From Lunularia cruciata (Eukaryota; Streptophyta; Marchantiopsida; Lunulariales; Lunulariaceae): a DNA stretch of 64,000 nucleotides. This document shows positions 1 to 12,019 of this stretch, piece by piece (position 1 is the first letter of the stretch; each line of letters begins with the position of its first letter). The position numbers were made by a program, and so were the translations under genes. The notes under the pieces are model-generated. The model was not told where the DNA came from. It saw only the letters and a list, made by a program, of their open reading frames with translations, and did no database searches. The DNA is taken from the NCBI GenBank assembly GCA_948567375.1, contig OX419758.1, forward strand, positions 60,641,001-60,705,000. The letters run 5' to 3'.

Positions 1-69
1 CAATTTACATTGCGTTGATTTATTGACATTTAGTTGTAGAGTTCACTACAAATAGTTAAGGAATTTATT

Positions 70-240
70 ATTTATCCGCGCAAACATACGACATAACTCT
101 CGGAAACCCAGATATCTTAGGTGCGGTAGGGTAAATTTATCATATAAACTCTATTGGAGTTTAGCCCCGTGTTACACGTTCTTATCTCTCGCTTGAGGGG
201 TCTTCCCATCGTTCGATTTTCCTACGCGGTCGCCTTTTCC
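70..240 (+). mobile_element. 3'-end fragment of the R2-like LINE
   Basis: This stretch matches the reverse complement of 50930-51070, the 3' untranslated end of the LINE on the minus strand further right. Shared blocks are GATATCTTA.GTGCGGTAGGG, ACTCTATTGG, TTAGCCCC, GGTCTTCC.ATC and GCGGTC.CCTT, in the same order and spacing. The 5' part of this copy would lie left of the window. In the other copy the block contains a perfect short hairpin (GGGGC-TTA-GCCCC); here the left arm has decayed to GGAGT. Called by self-similarity only. Confidence 0.6.
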
Positions 241-1540
241 GTATTGTCGTTCTCCTCCACGTAGTGTAGCATGCGTCAACGGTGGATTACCAATAGAACT
301 CCCTTAACTACAGTAAATGACAATCTAATTAGCAATTCACACGTGCACCGGCAATTTCAACCAGGTCCGCGAGAGATAGGGCAAGGACTTTTGCTCCCGC
401 CAATCACTACCACACCTCTCATTGCCGCCCTCACGGAGTAGGGTATGTATCCAAAGCAGCCTTCGAGCTCTAGAGCGAATGCAGGCTATGTCTCACCCAG
501 ACTTGGTGCGGACCATGTCTGAGGTGAGCAGGTCGTGAGGAGAGGGATGAGTATTTGAATAGTGTGGTTGAGGTTACTACTTTGTGGCAATGGTTCTACC
601 CTTTTGACAGGTATGTCACCTCGACTTTACACATCCCTCTGCAGAGCTGTGGTGTTCTCCTTGGCGAATGGTACACCTTTACTGCGTAGTTCCTTGTCAT
701 TCAAATCAAAAGTCCGAAGAACATCAAATTGATGTACTGCTCATAGTCAATTTCCAGAAGTTATTCGTGTGGCCTTGTTGCTACCCTTAGCGTGTTGTTA
801 AGTCAGTGATTCTCGCACTCACTTGCACAGCCTAGGGCTCCCGTCCGATGTTCGTGTTTTATCGAGTGTCACGCGGCCAGTTTTTTTGGCCCTATCAAAC
901 TGCTTCTTGTTCGCTGTCCAATGATGTAAACACATAACTGAGAGTGGTAGAAGGCACATTCCTCTTCCCTCTGCTTCTTGATGTATCTTTATCCTCTCAC
1001 AGTAGCGCTTCGATCTCGAAGAGGACCTGTGGAGTCTGAAGATGCTGAAATTAGTATATCCTTCCCCTTCTTCTTCATCTTCCTTCCTTACTCCATTTGT
1101 GTCAGTCCTCGGAAGTGCCTTCCAGATGCCACCGTTGAAGTTTAGCTATGAGAGCTGAGGACAGTATCTTCTCTTACTAGACATCTGCAAGGTTCTTTAC
1201 CGCATGCTTTCTGTTATGTTTCATGTAGGGGCCTTAGTCAATACCTGAATAAAACTGAACATGGAAGATACTAACTTGGAGAATAAGAGAAACATGATAT
1301 TTATGTTCATCCTCTTCAAAAGTTAGCAAGTCTTGGTCTCGAAGACACTCTGCATATCCATTCAATGGGTACAAATCACCTCTGGCGAGTCATTAGCTTT
1401 GATGAAAGCGAGTATTAGTTTGCTTCCGTGTAGCCGTCCCCAGTGCAATGAAGGTACAATTTCGATCTCAGGGATGGAAACATAGAAATTACGGTCCACT
1501 CATCGAATAAGCATTTGAAAGTTGATCGATATCTCAATCC

Positions 1541-1581
1541 CACAGTGCAGGAGGCCGTATCACTAGACCTCCTGCACTGTG
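1541..1581. repeat. Perfect 14-bp inverted repeat, 13-bp loop
   Basis: CACAGTGCAGGAGG at 1541-1554 is the exact reverse complement of CCTCCTGCACTGTG at 1568-1581. This is a hairpin or cruciform candidate in otherwise unique sequence. It lies just left of a two-copy tandem repeat. No T-run follows, so it is not an obvious terminator. Confidence 0.85.
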
Positions 1582-1587
1582 ACCATC

Positions 1588-1712
1588 TCATCCAGGGTGC
1601 ATCTAGTACTGTAGTTTCTAATTATTTCCGAAGAGAAATCAGATCCCCGAAACTATTTCATCCAGGGTTTATCTGACAGTGATAGTTATTTCCAATAGAT
1701 ACCAGATCCCCT
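1588..1712. repeat. Diverged two-copy tandem repeat (63-70 bp)
   Basis: TCATCCAGGGT followed by ATCT, TTATTTCC and AGATCCCC occurs twice in the same order, with copies starting near 1588 and 1658. The second copy is about 7 bp shorter. No coding function is visible. Confidence 0.6.
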
Positions 1713-3850
1713 AGACATGGCAGGCTGCTTACATGTCTTTCACTAAACAGAGTGCTTACGGGACTGCACGGCAAGCACGAACTGAAGTAGTCTAGAGAAA
1801 CGCATGTGCTGTGTGTTGCCTCTTTTTCGCTGGTCATGGCCCGCTCATCACTCTTGCCCCCTGCAATTTTCTGAACATCTGAAGGAAGAGCACCAGACGT
1901 GGAGCACAGATCTATGTACAGAACACACAAGAACATGTTGTGTGTACTACCGTCTGAACGCCCTCTATCCTGCTTGTCAAAGAAAAAAATCATATCTTCG
2001 AAAGGTTGGGTTATGATCTTCGTCTGATTGACCATGTGAATCCCTAAACTTCATCACAGAAAATCCACCCGAATTGTCAATGTTGTAGAGACATCGTTCT
2101 GCTCTACTGGTTTGTATGGCACATTTGACTCCAATGTGTTTTGGGAAGATTCAACGGTATTGTGGAGTTCCGCTTGAAGTTAGGTTGCGCAATCTCGTGG
2201 GAAGGTCAATGCCGCGAGGGCGTTCACAGCCGTACAAGGACGGTACGGTAGTGTTTCTTCCTCTGCCCATCGCATCTAAGCTGACTACTACTATTTTGTA
2301 CATTTTTCTGCTCGCATTTGCGGGAACAAATCCTCGTCTAACTTGTCGTACAAATGAAAGCCCAAGCTTGATACCAAAGTTTCTTCCAAGTTTCTGCGGA
2401 AGATGGAATCAGGCATGGAATATGTTGTATGTCACAGTTGTAGACATCGATACGCAAGTTTTGGAAATTTGTCATTCTGTGAAGGAGCACTAGGCAGGCC
2501 CGAGTTACACACACCGGCACCGATGTAAATCAATGGTAAATCAATCGGGAAGGTCAATTCTTTGTTCATGAGATGCACTCGAACGTAGCAGGAAGAGGGG
2601 AAACACATCCGTTCCAAAGAAGCTTTACGGTCCTTGTCGCATTCAACCCTCGATGAACAGGTTCCCTCCGTGTACCCGGCAATCTCGAGCTCAACGCAAG
2701 GCACAGACATCCCGGGAAAAGGAATGATTCCACAGCTCTGCAGCATGTTGAGTTATGTAGCCGAGCTGTCAAATTCTGCACAATGTGGTGAGCGTTGTTG
2801 CCACTAAGTACTCTTTTACAAGGAGTCGGGAGTCCCGTCCGATTACCAACACAAGCTGGCAACAATCCTTCAGTACGAGTTGCTTCATTGGCGAGATAAA
2901 TAACCAGTAGTACATACCAGAACGGTATTCTTGTATTTCGTCGCATCTCAACAGCTTGAATGACCTCACACCTCTTGCGAGACTGACAAGGAGAATCCAC
3001 AACAGATTGGGATATAGGTAGTCGGTAATAACTCCGACTGTCCGAGACTAGTGCGCTTCGAGATGAACAACCTCCAGGACCTACCAAGGTTTGGTGGTGG
3101 CAAGACGATCTGAGACCGCCACAGATTATCTCAAATGATTGCCACTATGACCGCACTCCCCAATAAAGACTCCCCAATAAAGCCTCCCGCACATAGATTT
3201 CTCAGTAAGATCCGTTTCCTGAGGAAGTTTCCCGACATGCAGGCAGCAGCCTCGAGTTAGAGGGGAACTTCTTCACGCTCTTCGTTCTCGATTCTTCCAC
3301 TAATTAAGTATACACAGCTCAACACTGCAGATTAGTGCACAAAGCTGACGCTACCAAGATCTTGATATAAACTCTACCTTGCCTGCGGGCATCTGCTGAC
3401 CGATCCGATCAAGAAAGTACTCGCTGCATTAGTGCTTCCGTTCTTTCGTTATCTGAGTTGTTACACCTCGCAGTGCCATGTGCGCTTTGACGCCTCTTGT
3501 ACGCATGAGATTTGGACAACGACCGTTCGGTGAAAGAAATTGTTAGGATCTATAACGTGAACGGAGCATCTTCTACATTCACAAACTTCAGTACTTGTAC
3601 TAGGAATACGAAGACAAAGGTTGAGACGCGACTCTTCGGCACATCGTCGGGTACAAACGGAACGCCAACCGGACGGAGCTAGTGCCGTTAGTGCAAAACT
3701 GTTGATTGTAATGCCGTGGTACTTCTTACAGAACGTTCACTCAATTGGAGAAAGCCAATTCTAAGTACTGGCCCTGTACCCATGTATTATTTCAAAATTC
3801 AAACACTCGAAAGCGTGAGAAGCAAGTTCGTTAGATGAGATCCTTCAACT

Positions 3851-3964
3851 CATCTCAGATTAATTACTTATCAATTCAACAGATTCATAAGTGTTTATCT
3901 ATGTCCATCTCAGATTAATCACTCATTAATTCAGCAGATTCATAGGTGTTTGTTTATCTATGTA
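3851..3964. repeat. Two-copy tandem repeat, about 55 bp
   Basis: CATCTCAGATTAAT followed by ATTCA.CAGATTCATA.GTGT and TTATCTATGT occurs at 3851 and again at 3906 with a few substitutions. It marks the transition from the CpG-containing left region to the AT-rich repeat domain. Confidence 0.7.
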
Positions 3965-6069
3965 CACTCCCCTCTCGAATCTACACATCATCTTTTAGTG
4001 ATACAGATTCAAATTTTGTTTTTCTTGGTTATGGAATCCTAGTGGGAATGAGTACCGTCACCCATGAAAGTTGTATGGCCTTTTTGTAATATAAGTTACG
4101 AGAGATTTTAAGGATACAAAACGTAAATAAATATCAAGAACAAACGAAACCCGAAACACCTCTTGGCACACATTCCATAAATTTATTTGATCGATTATCC
4201 AATTCAGCTTTCATGAGAACCTAAAAGAAAAGATTGATTTGAAAGATTGATGTTTTACATGATATTTGTTTTTCCTTGTTTGATTTATAATCTTGAAGGT
4301 ATTTAGAGGTTTAAATGTCATTTGTATTTAATGCCAAGATTTAGTACTCTTTACATGTTTGCGGATCCGGTGCTCTTTACGAGGTTTGTATCCATTCTTT
4401 TTCTCTTTGGTAGCGAGAGACTCAGAATGTATTTACAGAGGAATATATGATATTAAAAAGATAGAAATATTCAAACCATAAGGCTTTGGTCTATCCAAAA
4501 GCCGTATGGTCATAAGACGGAACGGTGTTTTTATATATTCCTTATTGCATATAGGTGCAAGAACGATGAACAATAGAACTCTAAAGATTACACCAATTTC
4601 ACAATTATCATGAACTATAGACATCTTTATCATTCATGTTATATACCGTACAAGTTTATGTTAATTAAATTTTAAGAAGTAGAATCATTAACTAGTAGAT
4701 AGGAATTAAATTCTCAATTTTGATGTGTTAGTTTTTATCAAATTTTCTTTGTTTACATATTATAGACCACACAGGTAATACAATATGCTAGTATTTTGCT
4801 TATTTTGTGAAGGGTTTTCAGGAGTATTCATCACTCTATTGAATGGAACATATTTTAATTCATAGTTTAACCATTCTACATAAACCCAATTAAACTATGG
4901 ATATGCACTAAGTAAATAGAAATGATTGTGATTCAAATATTTAAAAATCTCAATAAATTAAATTCAAATATTAAAAAAATCACTACTTAATATAAAGATA
5001 AAAAATATTATAATTCTCGGTCAATTTGATCTATTTGCTATTTCATTAGTCTTGACTAACTTGTTTGTAAACTCCATATTGTTACAACTATACAATTACT
5101 TTCATAATAACCTTACATGAATGTTCACAACATTATGAAATTTGCCAAAATCATGTTTGTGAATTCAACATTGATCTATGATAATCTCAATTTAGGGTAC
5201 TATTATCCATTAAATAATTGAATCATTGATACATATCTACTTTCTAAGTAAAATAGAGCATGTCAAGTCATTTCCATCCTAGGTTTGATTCGTTGTTGTC
5301 ATGGTTGGGACAGTGAATGGTCTATATTAGGAGGTTTAAATACTAAGAATGATTAAACCTTATGAGTAGTAGAGAGAAAACCATAAAATATTTTGCATGT
5401 ATCTAAAAAAGTAACTTGCTAATACTCAATACCTCTTATAAAATCTTTTATGGAAGGTGAAAATTAGGTTTGAGTATGAGGTGGTTTCAATTATAGAGTT
5501 TATGGTGGTTTTGGGTGACATTAGAAGATGGTTATTAGTCAAGATAGATTGACATAAGAGGAATTAGAGGAAGAAGATTGGTCAAAATATTGATAAACAG
5601 ACAAAGACAAATTAATCATTGTAAGAATCAACAAAGACAAATTAAGAGAAAACTACCATAACACAATAAGAAGAGTTACGTGGAAGAAGAACAAGCACGC
5701 TTGAGATATTCAAACTTTTCTTCTCACAATCAAATTATTCAATAAATCCAAAGGAATTAATTACCTCTCATGTGTCATGTGGATTGTTCACATCATGAAT
5801 TGGATTTGCTTATCCATAGTCATATTGGATTGTAGTTTTTTGCATTTTGCATTCTATCTTGGATTATATTTTGTTAAATTGCAACGTGCTCTTTATCTTG
5901 GATTGGTGTGCTATCTTTGATTGGTGCATTATCTTGGATTGAATGTTTGGTTAAAGTTTAAAAATAGCACATGTAGAGATCATGGAGGACACGGATGGAG
6001 ATATTTGTGACAAGGATCTCAATTCCAATCCCAAATCAAGTATTTGTATATCTTCTAAAGGTGGCAATT
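3965..6069. other. AT-rich region without a gene
   Basis: No ORF longer than about 66 codons and no recognised domain. Around 5055-5087 a short block (AACTCCATATTGTTACA) matches the outer end of the HSE-bearing LTRs at 12.5 kb, 40.5 kb and 42.4 kb in minus orientation, so a short LTR remnant may lie here. Otherwise I see nothing in it. Confidence 0.4.
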
Positions 6070-7990
6070 TGCAAAATCTTTTGAAGTAAATGGTTACTTC
6101 TACTATGGTGCCTTCATCCACGATGAATGGGAGAAAAATGAAATTTGAAGATGAGAGGTCTTGTATGATATCCCATCATTATGGGAGGATTTTAGAACAT
6201 TTAGAAGACAAAGAGTATTTTGAGTAGATCACTAGAGGCATTTGCAAGAAATCTGTTCAAAAAAGTACCACATTTAGTTACATTGCAACTTATTTGGTAC
6301 AACATGGAAAATGCTTTCTTGAGTTGATTACAAGAGATAAATTATACAAGAAAAGTGCACATTATATGTCATACAAGGATGCTTGGGAGTAGAAGGACGC
6401 ATTAAGAAGGATGTTGTGCGTATATACATTGCTACAAAACATACATCACTATCAACATCACACACTATAGAAGCACAACTCACATATAAGTCGTACATGG
6501 ACTCTAAAGTACCACAATAATCAGTTTGTTTACAAAACTCATTGCACTCAATCAGATCAATATTTGATCTATCACTCCATAATCTACCAACAATTGGTCA
6601 TTACAATCAAGCCATACCTACTCTAGCTAAGAGAATCTAGGTGACACTTGTTGGCCTTTGTCCACCATAGCTAAGAACTCGAAAGCTCAACATCAGAGAA
6701 GTGAGCTCTTTGGAGCTACACTTCAAAAGTATACCCCTTGGACTTGAGCTAGGTCTCAAACCCCAATGGTCCCACTAAAGGCATACCCAATAGTGCTAAG
6801 TGACAGTGGCCCTACCATGTACTCAATACCCCAAACACAAGATCTGACCACCAATAACAATAGTAGTCTATGAGTAATTACCAAAATACTCCTAACTACA
6901 AACACTACTACTCCAAAGTCTGAGCAATCTAGGTGCGATGCTACAAATAGCATGGCAAGGAATTGAAAAAAAGTTGGAGAACCATAGATGATAAATTGAA
7001 TCATATTTGCCCTTATTTCTAGAGAATGGATACGATGTTTGGCCATAGAGCCAAGATTGTTCCTCCAAAGCTTGTAAGCCTCGGATTTGGCATGGCCAAA
7101 GGAATGGGGCAGGGTGATAAGGATGTTGGACTCAAAGAGGAGGAAGTTGACACTCCCAAGGTCAAGAATTACTCAAGAATTTTTTGATACATATCCCAAG
7201 TTTGATTTGGTGCATTTCTTTGTCCCTTGTACTCAAGGGCTAGATAACGATAACACTCATGGACTTGGATATGAGAGCCACACACATTTTGATGTCATGA
7301 AAGCAACAATAGAAGGAGAGGAGATTCAAGATGGAGACATAGATGGAGAGCACAAGGACAAAGGATGGAGAACAAGGAAGGAGAGCGTGAAGAGGAAGGT
7401 CTAAAGAACAAGGAAGTGGAACATGAGGATGAAAGTAGGAAGAGGAGGAAAGTCATCACTTTGCCTTCAAAGCATACATCATCTTTGCCTCTTTTCTGCA
7501 AGACTTTGCAACTCATGCAAAATTTAAGAGTGACTCCCTCGAAGCAAGAGAGAGATACAAGTTGGTGGAGATTGAGGCCAAGAAAACCAAAAAAATGGAG
7601 AAGTTTTGAGTGAAGATAAATGCCAAAAAGTTGAAGGCTAAAGTAGAAAAACTGAAAATTGAAACTGAAAAATGCATGTTGGAAGCTAAAAAGTCATTAT
7701 ATGCAGAAAAGATGAGAAGATTAGATTTATGGAATGATCTTCCAAGTCTAGGATGTTACATACCATGACCCTTGAACTAATATGCACAAGGAAAGAGCTG
7801 TGAGGAAATTAAAAACCTTGTTACTATGCTGCATGATATAGATATACCTCACCAAAGTTACACTAGTGACCCAAAATTTCCAATGCTTGATTATAATCCT
7901 AATCATCATGTTAATGATGATAGTGATAAGAATAGCCTTGAAATTTATTGTTTTCCAATAAAATGGATTTGCTGCATATGATGTGAAGGT
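6070..7990 (+). pseudogene. ORF1-like transposon gene, copy 1 (degenerate)
   Basis: Translation at 6090-6400 parallels the ORF at 20430-20810. Both contain HHYxxxLxxLED.E.F, then SYIATYLV or SYMATYLV, then DKLYKK or DRLYKK, then SYKD. Further right, 7020-7070 (RMDTMFG.RAKI..PKLVS) matches 20910-20970 (RLDLMLGCGANI..PTLVS), and 7760-7920 (MTLEL, EEIKNLV, DIDIP) matches 21715-21800. Stops and frameshifts are scattered through the copy, so it is dead. About 540 bp (6420-6960) interrupts it relative to the second copy. The second copy sits divergently beside a Harbinger transposase, so I infer that this is the accessory DNA-binding ORF1 of that transposon type. The short W-rich and basic motifs fit a Myb/SANT-like fold but do not prove it. 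Confidence 0.5.
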
Positions 7991-8039
7991 TAGGAGAAAT
8001 GCTTTTCAGCTTCAAATGAGGATTAATTGTGTTAGAGCA

Positions 8040-8340
8040 CCAATATGTGCTACATCTTGCATGCACTATTGATTAGATGTGCTTGTATGCGCTTGTAACA
8101 TCTAGTATGTGCTCCTTCTTCCTTCATGTATGCTATCATGTGCAGTGGTATGTGTTTGGTGATTGCAATTTATGCATTGCCATATCTGTATGTGCCTATA
8201 TGCGCCTCTTAGTGCACTACAAGACCTATGTATGCTTCTATATATGCTTGTATGCTCCCACATGCATTACATTTGTGCTGTATGGATCCATATGTGCTGG
8301 AATTATCTTGTGTGCATCTAGATTGTGCAAATCTTAAAGC
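8040..8340. repeat. Low-complexity TATGTGC-rich tract
   Basis: Variants of TATGTGC, TATGCGC and TGTATGC recur every 10-30 bp across about 300 bp. The 86-codon ORF at 8077-8337 is a by-product of this composition and is rich in Cys, Tyr and Val. No function is visible. Confidence 0.5.
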
Positions 8341-8398
8341 TATATGAATGTGCTCATTCATTGAGATTGTGTTGTTGACAATCATTTAAAAAAATGAG

Positions 8399-8462
8399 CG
8401 GTTTAGTCTTAGAGTGTTATATAATTTAAACGGTTTAGTACTAGAAAGTTATATACATTTGT
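8399..8462. repeat. Two-copy 32-bp tandem repeat
   Basis: CGGTTTAGT..TAGA..GTTATATA recurs with a 32-bp period. Nothing is coded here. The following 8463-8740 holds no recognisable gene. Confidence 0.55.
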
Positions 8463-8739
8463 GGTACACACATTTTTTGTTTTTGATGAGTTTTAAAGAA
8501 GAAGTGTATTTTTGAAACCGAATTGCAGCCCAATGAAGAAGAAAAGAAGATAATCATGTGTTTGGAGTAGACCCAAAGAAGTAGAATTTGGGTCAAAGGA
8601 AGGACTCAGATCGGACTTACGGAGTGGTAAACCAGCAGTATGGCTACTTTGTATCGAGAGGCTCAACCCAATCCAAAGAAGTTGTAACAAATTTTCTTTT
8701 GGTCCCGTAAGTCAAGAAGGTAAAATCAAGGCAATCGCT

Positions 8740-11470
8740 AAGTTGTGGGAAGGATAATTAGGAGTGACAGGAAATAAACACGCAAAATCTATGAGGGTTG
8801 ATTGAAAATCTACTAAAGAATGATTGCGCCATAGAGCATTATAAAATTAAGTCTTTGTTGAGGGAATTTTGAAATGTCAAGAAGATATCCTATTCCTCTT
8901 AATAGTTGTCTCAAAGGAATGCAAGTCATGAGGCCAAAAAAGAGTGTAATTTTCCAAAGACCTAAGGGAGTTAGAATCACATGTCTAGGAGAGGAGATAG
9001 TATTCAAACGACCTAGAATTCACAAGCACATGATGCCAAAGAAGGGTAGTAGGAAGAGCTCCTCACTCATGATGAGGAGTCTAGCAATTTGGAGGTTAGA
9101 TGTAGTGGCATGGGTCAAAGTCCAGAGTAGACTTTGGGTCACATATTTGGCATAGAATAGAACTTGAGTTTTCCAACGTTCATGGCAGAGATAGCTACCA
9201 ACAATTATGAGGATGGCCCTGCAGTAGTGGGGACAAGAGGGAATCTGGCTTGATGGACAAAGTCAGATTGGAGGTTAGTCCTGGGAAAGGAAGCGGGGGA
9301 TATGGCTGGACTCACCTTCTATCAGAAGAGTGAGGCTTTGGAAGAAACTGCAAAAGTAAGAAATTCCTTCAGCACTCCCTGTACCAACAATGGTTACAAG
9401 ATAGATACCTATTGAGACCTGATAAGGCAAAGTATTGTTGGAGCTCTGATGGTGATGTTCAAACCCGAGCAAAATACGTACTTGACAATGAATCAAGCGG
9501 TGTTCTTTCATCAAATGTTTGCAAGAGAAAAGGTCAATTGGGCAAAGTGCTTTCACTAGCAAACAAGACAAATGATTGTTAATTGGAAGATGGATATGCT
9601 ACCCCGCTACTTTGTACCATTTGCAACACATTTTTATCTGGGGTTAAACTTGTTGACAACAAAGGAGAAATAGAGAATAATTTTGCATTTTCTACCTAGA
9701 TGTGCATTGAGAGGAAAATGCAAATGAGCAACATTATATCTTGCAAATTTGAGTGACCAATGAACACTTTGCCAGGACAAGACAAAAGAAGATTGTGGTA
9801 GTGACCATTCCAAAGATGAAGAAGTGGAACAGACCTGAAGAGGTGGTGTCAACTATTCAACCATGGACGACAAGAAGATTGAACCTAAGAGGCAAGGTAG
9901 CGGTGATGGACCTATCTTTGGGAGTAGAATCTGAAGGTGAGGCTGAGTCTAAAGGGAGAAGATGAAGAGGAAGAAGATGAAGAACTCACTTTGTAGAATA
10001 GAGAGTCAAGCAAGAGTGAATGAACTTGAAGTCCAATGGTTAGTGGATGAAGTGGTTGTAGAAGAGGATGGGGAGTTCCATATGGCAATTGATTGTATGG
10101 AAGGAAGAGATGCCTCATGTTTGGAATTACGTGTGGTAGAGATGGAAGAAGAGCAAGAAGAAGAACCAAGGTTGGTGTTCTAGAGGGGAGCGACTACAGA
10201 TTGCAATTGCAAGTCCAAGTTGAGTGAAGGAAGAAGATGAAAACTTGGAGGAGTTTATTAATGTGAAGATACAAAGATCACAACTTCAGAGTAAGGAACC
10301 AAGGGAGGATTTGTCTATCAAAGTTGAGTATAAAGATAACAAGGACAAGGTGAAAGAGTTCAATAGAGTAGAGTATTTGTCAAACATTGTCTATCCTTTG
10401 TTATTGTAGTTGAAGAAGAAGAAGGAGAGAATGCAGAAAGATCATTTGGGGGTAGAGGATGAGTTGCATGTGATGAAGTATCTCAACAAAGAAGCTTGGG
10501 ATTTGAAGGAGAAGTTAACCCAAAGAGAAGCAGAAGCCTAAGAACTTTGGGTGGATGTAGTACTTTGGAAGAAGACTTTTGATAACTTGTAGGAGAGTTT
10601 TGAAAAGCGCAGTAAGGATCTTAATTGTCAAGCCAAAGAATTGAAAGATCAGAAGGTAGTGTTTAAGAAAATAAAGAGCAAAGTTGATGAAGTGTGCATT
10701 GAAGTGATACACTTGAAAGCCATCACAACAATAGTGGAGAAGGAGTTGGAGAGTTTAAGATCAAGTGAAGTGGAGAAAAGATCAAGCATGCTAGGGAGAG
10801 TTGACAAGTAGAACTCAAGAGGAGGAAAGATTGCAAGATCTGGTAAGAAGTGTAGAAGCCCAGATTGCTCAATATGCAAAGGAGAAGAAGTTGATGAAGG
10901 TTGAGTTAAAAGCCAAATTGCAAGTGTATCATGAAAAGTTGAAGGTAGAGAGGACTTGTGGGTATGTATCAAAATTGATAGGATAGATAGTTGGGAGGAT
11001 GAAGGCAATGTTAAGTACAAAAGCAAAAGTAAAGTTGGAGGAAGCAAGACTTCACAAGTTGAAGATGTTGGTGCAGGAGATGAGGAAAGCAAAGGACATT
11101 GAATTGAATAATCTTTTAATTTGCTTAAGAGAGAGAGAGAGCAGATAAGAAGATGTTAGAAGTAGGAGACAATGTGAGTCTCAATAAGATTTAGTTAGAT
11201 CAGATTTAGAGAAGTGTGAAGGAAGAACCTAAATGCAAAGTAGCAGAGTAGGAGTGCAAGTATCTGCGGGTGAGATATTTGAGATGTCTGAAGAAGTTAG
11301 AGTAGAGAAGGAGAATGTAGTTAGATTAGATATGGTTTCAGTTGCAGTTCAGACTAAAGTTATGATAGTAGTAGCAGTAGTAAATAGATCCAAAGTAGAT
11401 GAAGTGATTGAAGGTAATTTGAGTGTAGAAGCCAAAGTAGAGTTAGACATCAAATCAAAGTAGTGATAAA
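8740..11470 (+). pseudogene. Unclassified element ORF with coiled-coil tail (degenerate)
   Basis: A long plus-strand coding-like stretch broken by many stops. The first part (about 9290-9750) reads as a compact hydrophobic and aromatic segment with short motifs such as VFFHQMFAREK and LPRYFVPFATHF. The second part (about 9960-11460) is very rich in Glu, Lys and Leu and would form long coiled coils. Open pieces lie at 9962-10183, 10224-10409, 10801-10986 and 11233-11463. The order, a globular domain followed by an acidic coiled coil, resembles uncharacterised plant transposon-borne ORFs. I do not recognise a catalytic domain. Opposite-strand ORFs at 9912-10169 and 10649-11092 are its purine-bias shadows. 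Confidence 0.4.
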
Positions 11471-12019
11471 TTCCAGATCTAAAGAGGCAAATATGAAGAA
11501 GTGGAAGTGGAAGTGGAATGTCATTTTGGATCTATAGGTTGGTAAAGGAGCAATTGAAACAATATGTAGTTAGATAACTGCCAAAGTGCTTTGCCTATTT
11601 AAAAAAAGTCATTTGCAGTGTATTGTTGTTCAATTCAATATTCATTTTTTTGAAGTTGAGTAAAGTAAAGTGTTGTAACTCAATACGCATCATTTTATCT
11701 TAGTTTTGAGTATGAATCCTATGTGTGTGTTTGTGAGAGTTCAAAATGCAAGTTTGAGTGTGTTAGATGTTGAATTCTATAGCTCTGATTTCATTCTATG
11801 TATTTGATCTTGAGTGGATAGCAATCAAGGTAATGCATTGACAAATCTATGAGGAATCTTGGTGTTGGTAGTATTTTGTAGTTATAAGTGTAACTCTGGA
11901 TTGGTGTGGAGCAATTTTGATTGAGGAAGTTGTGCCTTCAATAGAGGGGTGGAACACAATTCCAAGGTGAAGTCATTTTATGATGAAGTAGCCTTCTTCA
12001 GGAAAAACTGAATCATCAC

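Larger units (their letters stand above)
241..4000. other. Gene-poor, balanced-GC region with no recognised gene
   Basis: CpG dinucleotides are frequent here, unlike in the following 25 kb, so the region resembles the genic islands at 30-38 kb and 55-64 kb. I found no ORF that resembles a known family and no chain of exons with matching splice sites. The longest ORF (minus strand, 2566-3087) opens with TTG and is not convincing. It may hold UTRs, introns or a decayed lineage-specific gene. Local repeats are listed separately. Confidence 0.4.

Noticed and set aside
2566-3087. 173-codon minus-strand ORF
   Set aside because: Starts with TTG, overlaps other open frames, and no residue pattern resembles a known family; probably chance in balanced-GC DNA.
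7295-7516. Leu/Ser-rich minus-strand ORF
   Set aside because: Shadow of the purine-rich linker of ORF1-like copy 1.
10649-11092. 147-codon minus-strand ORF, Ser/Leu/Thr-rich
   Set aside because: Antisense shadow of the coiled-coil tail of the degenerate plus-strand ORF.
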